Shown: in pieces, positions 58,018-64,000 of the stretch
Position numbering within the stretch: the stretch's first letter is position 1
Layout of the letters: each line of letters begins with the position of its first letter
Origin: Patellaria atrata CBS 101060
Taxonomy: Eukaryota; Ascomycota; Dothideomycetes; Patellariales; Patellariaceae
DNA length: 64,000 nucleotides
Reading direction: 5' to 3'
Assembly (NCBI GenBank): GCA_010093705.1
Contig: MU006095.1
Coordinates: 12,918 to 76,917, forward strand
The notes under the pieces: generated by a model
What the model was told of the DNA's origin: nothing
What the model saw: only the letters and a program-made list of their open reading frames with translations
Database searches by the model: none
Position numbers and translations under genes: made by a program

Positions 58018-59865
58018 ATGCCTTCAGACTCTGCCATATTCCACGAGGGTGGCTTACAAAGCGGCATCTCCCTCGCCATCCAGACCTCCAAGCTAGTAGT
58101 TTGCTTCATCTACGGTATGGAATCTACGTACTCAATTTAGCCCTAACCCTAGAGATCTTAACTATATAACTTATCCCATAGGCCCCAAAACTAATATGAC
58201 TGGGGAAGCTAGATGATAGTGAAGAGAGCAAGATATGGGAGACCGAATGGTTGGTCGCTAAGCGTGTATGTAGCAATACTCTCCCGAGGGAAAGGGAACT
58301 TTGGCTGATAGGACTTTTAGGTCAGAAAAGCTCTTGTAACCAAGACCGTCGCTCTTAGAATCGCGTTCGGATCTCCTGAGGCGGGCTTTTTGGCGGCGTT
58401 TTGTCCGGTATCTGAGGCGCCGATGATGATTGTTATTCAGTAAGTCTTTTTGCATAGGAGTCATCTTTTCTCAGGGGAGTTTCTTCCTTTCATGGTTGTT
58501 CCTTTCTTAAGGGATGTTTTCTTCTCTCGGAGGATGTCTTTCTCTAAGCGCGGATGCTGTGTATTGATCTTACCTGAGGATGAATGCTAATATATCACAG
58601 TAACGGCCGCGTATTGGAGATCTTGAAGAAGGATATGAGTAGGGAGGAGTGGTTTGAGGGACTTGGAAGAGGATTAGGGGTTAGGGGACTCGAGCATCAT
58701 GAGGAAAAAAAGGAGGACTCTGAAGACCGGCAGCCGAATTATCAGCTATCGAGCTCTAAGAAGTTGTCAGGAGACAAAGCTGATTCAGAAACGGCAACCA
58801 ATCAAGCATCTCAGGATCCTCCGGTAGAGCAACCTGTACCTCGGGAACCCAAAGGAAAGGAGCGTGCAACCTCTCAGAAAGATGACACTAGAAGGAAACC
58901 CGGGAATGTGGGTTCAACGTCAACGATCAAGAACTTCGAGACCATTCCCAGTCAATCGGAGAAGGACAAGTCAACGGGAAAGCCGTCATCAAGAAAAGCT
59001 ACCATAGGCACCAAGGCGACAATCCAACCCAAACCATCGCCATCAATACAATCTCCGAAACCATCATCCTCCCCATCCGCATCCCGATCAGTATCCAAAT
59101 CTAAACCGTCCACAGACTCAATATTTTACTCCACCACCACACCTACTCCCACTCCTCGCGCCAAACCAACCGACTCCGCCCTCCAAATCCGCCTTTTCGA
59201 CGGCACAACGCACCGCAACCGCTTCCCCCTCACCTCCACGCTCTCCACTTCCGTGCGTCCCTGGGTCGACTCCCTACTAAGCTCTTTTACCTGCACCTCC
59301 ATATCCCCTCCGTACACGTTCCTGCATATTTTGACCCCCCTGCCCAACCACACCATCTCCGTTTTCGAGGAAGCGCAATCTCTACAGGAGCTAGGATTAG
59401 TGCCGTCTGCTACCCTAGTCTTGGTTCCCGTGAGGAATTACGTCGAGGGGTACCAGAGTCAGGGTGGTGGGCTCTTGGGCAGTGTGTGGGGTATGGCGAC
59501 GGGAGCGGTTGGAGGGGCTGTGGGGTTGGTTGGGGGGATCGTGGGGAGCGTCATTGGGGGCGGTGATGCCAGGACTGGGGGTGAGGGGGGTAACGGTAGA
59601 AGTGGGAGCGGCGCACATAGGGCCGGGGAAAGGGAAAGGGAAAGAGAGGGCAGGATAAGGACGTTGGGGGATGGTGAGAGGGAGGAGGGAAGGGAGTTTT
59701 ATAACGGAAATCATGTAAGTTCTTTCTCTAAGTCTGGTTTTAGATTGGAGGAGTGAAAAGAAGAACGGGATCGTAGATTCTTTATTCGAGAGAATTCAGA
59801 CTAATAAATCACAGCTCAGTTTCGAACCCAACCGGTCCGACAACAACGACGACGATGATAGATGA
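58018..59865 (+). CDS. UBX-domain protein, UBXN4/erasin-like
   Basis: Five exons: 58018-58114, 58213-58265, 58321-58439, from 58601, and a last exon ending at 59865. An N-terminal thioredoxin-like (UAS-type) region reads FHEGGLQSGISLAIQTSKLV, DDSEESKIWETEWLVAK, VTKTVALRIAFGSPEAGFLA and NGRVLEILKKDMSREEW. A Ser/Pro/Lys-rich linker precedes the UBX domain (ALQIRLFDGTTHRNRFPLTS to LVPSATLVLVPVRNYVEGYQ). A Gly-rich hydrophobic stretch (WGMATGAVGGAVGLVGGIVG) may insert in the ER membrane as a hairpin, as in UBXN4, followed by a charged tail. The family recruits Cdc48/p97 for ER-associated degradation. Exon borders were fixed by restored frame. Confidence 0.85.
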
Positions 59866-60627
59866 CGGTAGCTTGTCAATCTCCCTCGCAGACTTTACGT
59901 GGAACATGCTATACTCTACTATTCGCAACATACAGTATCATCACAAAGACACTGTCCTCACTAATCATCGAAACCACACTCCTCTTCCATTCCCCTATCT
60001 CATCACTCCTACACTCCTGCCCCGTACTCCCCTACATCGACAGATGGCACCGCGCACCTGCTTGTAACGTCTCTGGAGACGGTACTTGTCGCCTCCCCCT
60101 CCCTCATAGAGTATGAGGTATGAGATTATACTTAGCATATACTCTACATCACATCACAGCACGATTACAATACGACCTACGCAGTGCTCTCCCCCATCAC
60201 AGCCCTGTAACTTCAGCTCAGCTATGCAGTATCAAACCCAAGAGCCTGACGTGACACACAAGCATCCCCGTACAGTAGATAACACAACGAGCCATCTCAG
60301 CTCTTGAGTTCAGGACTTGCTTGGCTGCTTTTTGTATTTGGCAAATGCTGCGATTGGAGAACCGTCTACGCTTGGTTGATGGAGACTGGAGATGAGTTGA
60401 AAACGCGGAAGCTTTTATCTTTATATCGTTCAATGTGACTGATGTGCGTGATATCTGTCTAATGAAGCGTAAACCGCACGTCTACTCCGAGCTATGAAAG
60501 AGCCGTATCAGAGACGCATGCTATAAGTCGTCTGCCCTCTTCAACCTTCCCTTCTCTTTTGATTTCGTTTCCTTTCACCATATACGATGTCCCATCATTC
60601 ATCCCATCCCACTCTTACTCCGCCCCC
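59866..60627. other. Convergent intergenic region
   Basis: 762 bp between the UBX gene stop and the met3 stop. No recognisable gene. Confidence 0.5.
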
Positions 60628-63033
<2,406 letters not shown>

Positions 63034-63895
63034 TTTGTACTGGACTTCAGGGACGGCGGATCGAATGCTTCAAAGAAGGGGAAGAAAGTATATATAAAAA
63101 GTAATGGGGAAACAGGAATGATCTTGGTATTGGAGTTTATCAAGCCAAATAACAAGGTTGGACCTGTCAAAATCGTCTTTGCTGTCCTTTCAATCACACT
63201 TTTTCGGTCCAAAGGTACGATTCTGGACGGTGTAGTTTGCTCAAAACAAACTCCTGTCTCCTAATTCTGGATTTGAGGATCGGGGATCCAAGATCGAATG
63301 TAAGTTATGAAGAAAGATTGGAACCCAGAAGTCACCAGGGGGGAAGGCAGTCTTTTATATACGGCAAAGATATCCCCATCCACCCATACTATACGATTTT
63401 TTTTTTCCCTGCCAGAACCACTAAAACTGACATCAAGCGGCGATTCCACCAGGGGAACGTCTGCCCGAAAGCACGTAATCCGCGTCAAATCGTCTTTCTC
63501 CGCCGAGATTCTTGTCAAAGAGCGTGGCGAGCAATTTCATCCCCTTCCCCCTTAGGGGAAAACACGTTTTATACACCACTTCTTATACACGCGTTGAAAA
63601 AGGCGCTCTTGTGATAGTCTTGTCACGGTTGGTAAGAAAGCACGCAATGTCAAGAATATTATTTTGTCACCTTCTCTCCAGCTTTCCCGTTTTGCCAATA
63701 TCTGGTGAAAATGCAAGAATATATACACAAAGGTGTCAACGCCTCCTCACCAATACAACCATGTCTCAGATGTGTGAGACTGGTATCCACTCCCTGAACG
63801 CCTTAGAATGACATCTGATCTAACGCCTATTGCTAAAAATGCAGCAGAATGCTTTACAACCCATCTCTTCTGAAGTCCCCTTGGAAAAGGGGTTA
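63034..63895. other. met3 upstream region
   Basis: About 860 bp between the met3 start and the stop of the edge gene, both minus strand. It should include the met3 promoter. No gene was recognised; sulfur-regulator binding sites were not identifiable with confidence. Confidence 0.5.
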
Positions 63896-64000
63896 CTATC
63901 TGATCTGTACGGCATCCAATGCTTGGGATAATGCCTCCGCCTTCTTCTTGTGCTCTTGTTCCATCAGGAATTGAGCATACCTTGAACGCTTGTTGTGGAT
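63896..64000 (-). CDS. Partial gene at the right edge
   Basis: The 3' end of a minus-strand frame runs off the window. The last residues, HNKRSRYAQFLMEQEHKKK and AEALSQALDAVQIR, end at a TAG at 63,896-63,898. The charged helical composition resembles the C-terminal tails of nucleolar or RNA-processing proteins, but the family cannot be named from 34 residues. Confidence 0.5.
   Translation of the reverse strand: MHNKRSRYAQFLMEQEHKKKAEALSQALDAVQIR

Overview
The window comes from a filamentous ascomycete (Pezizomycotina). Genes are dense and cut by short introns (about 46-80 nt, GT..AG). The products include a fungal-type ATP sulfurylase with an APS-kinase-like tail, Rho3 and Rac GTPases, an Nvj2-type lipid-transfer protein, and mating-type genes with an alpha box and a MAT-type HMG box. 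The extreme AT-rich block at the left end looks like a repeat eroded by RIP (repeat-induced point mutation). The class is not certain; Leotiomycetes or Lecanoromycetes would both fit.

Layout. 1-1,712: AT-only block carrying a decayed LTR-retroelement end. 2,988-4,681: divergent pair of ribosomal protein genes (rps9, rpl21). 5,034-10,272: mating-type region. It holds an intact MAT1-2-1 (HMG box, minus strand) and an intact MAT1-1-1 (alpha box, plus strand) on one chromosome. Between them lie an unassigned ORF, a solo LTR and a degenerate cox13-like gene. Having both idiomorph genes together implies a homothallic (self-fertile) genome. The usual neighbours APN2 and SLA2 are not in the window, but the cox13 relic recalls the common COX13-APN2-MAT order. 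11,409-22,218: nvj2-like, an unknown acidic protein, rho3 (with three successive microexons), cwc25 and csn2.

22,219-24,542 is a long intergenic stretch with GTAC-rich tandem repeats. 24,543-34,702: otubain, deoxyribose-phosphate aldolase, a gene-poor stretch with a possible coiled-coil gene, rps27 and a Git3-like receptor. 37,366-45,796: PA-TM-RING ubiquitin ligase, aquaporin, ketopantoate-reductase-like enzyme and the exosome cofactor lrp1/rrp47. 45,797-49,123: gene-poor, with a broken protein-kinase gene.

49,124-54,705: compact housekeeping block (Mix17/CHCHD2-like, Vma22-like, Shy1/SURF1, CENP-T, Cms1). 56,563-63,033: rac1, a UBXN4-type UBX protein and met3 (ATP sulfurylase), whose penultimate intron holds a 100-N assembly gap. 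A minus-strand gene runs off the right edge. Most genes are single housekeeping units. The unusual part is the MAT region and its repeat-eroded left flank.
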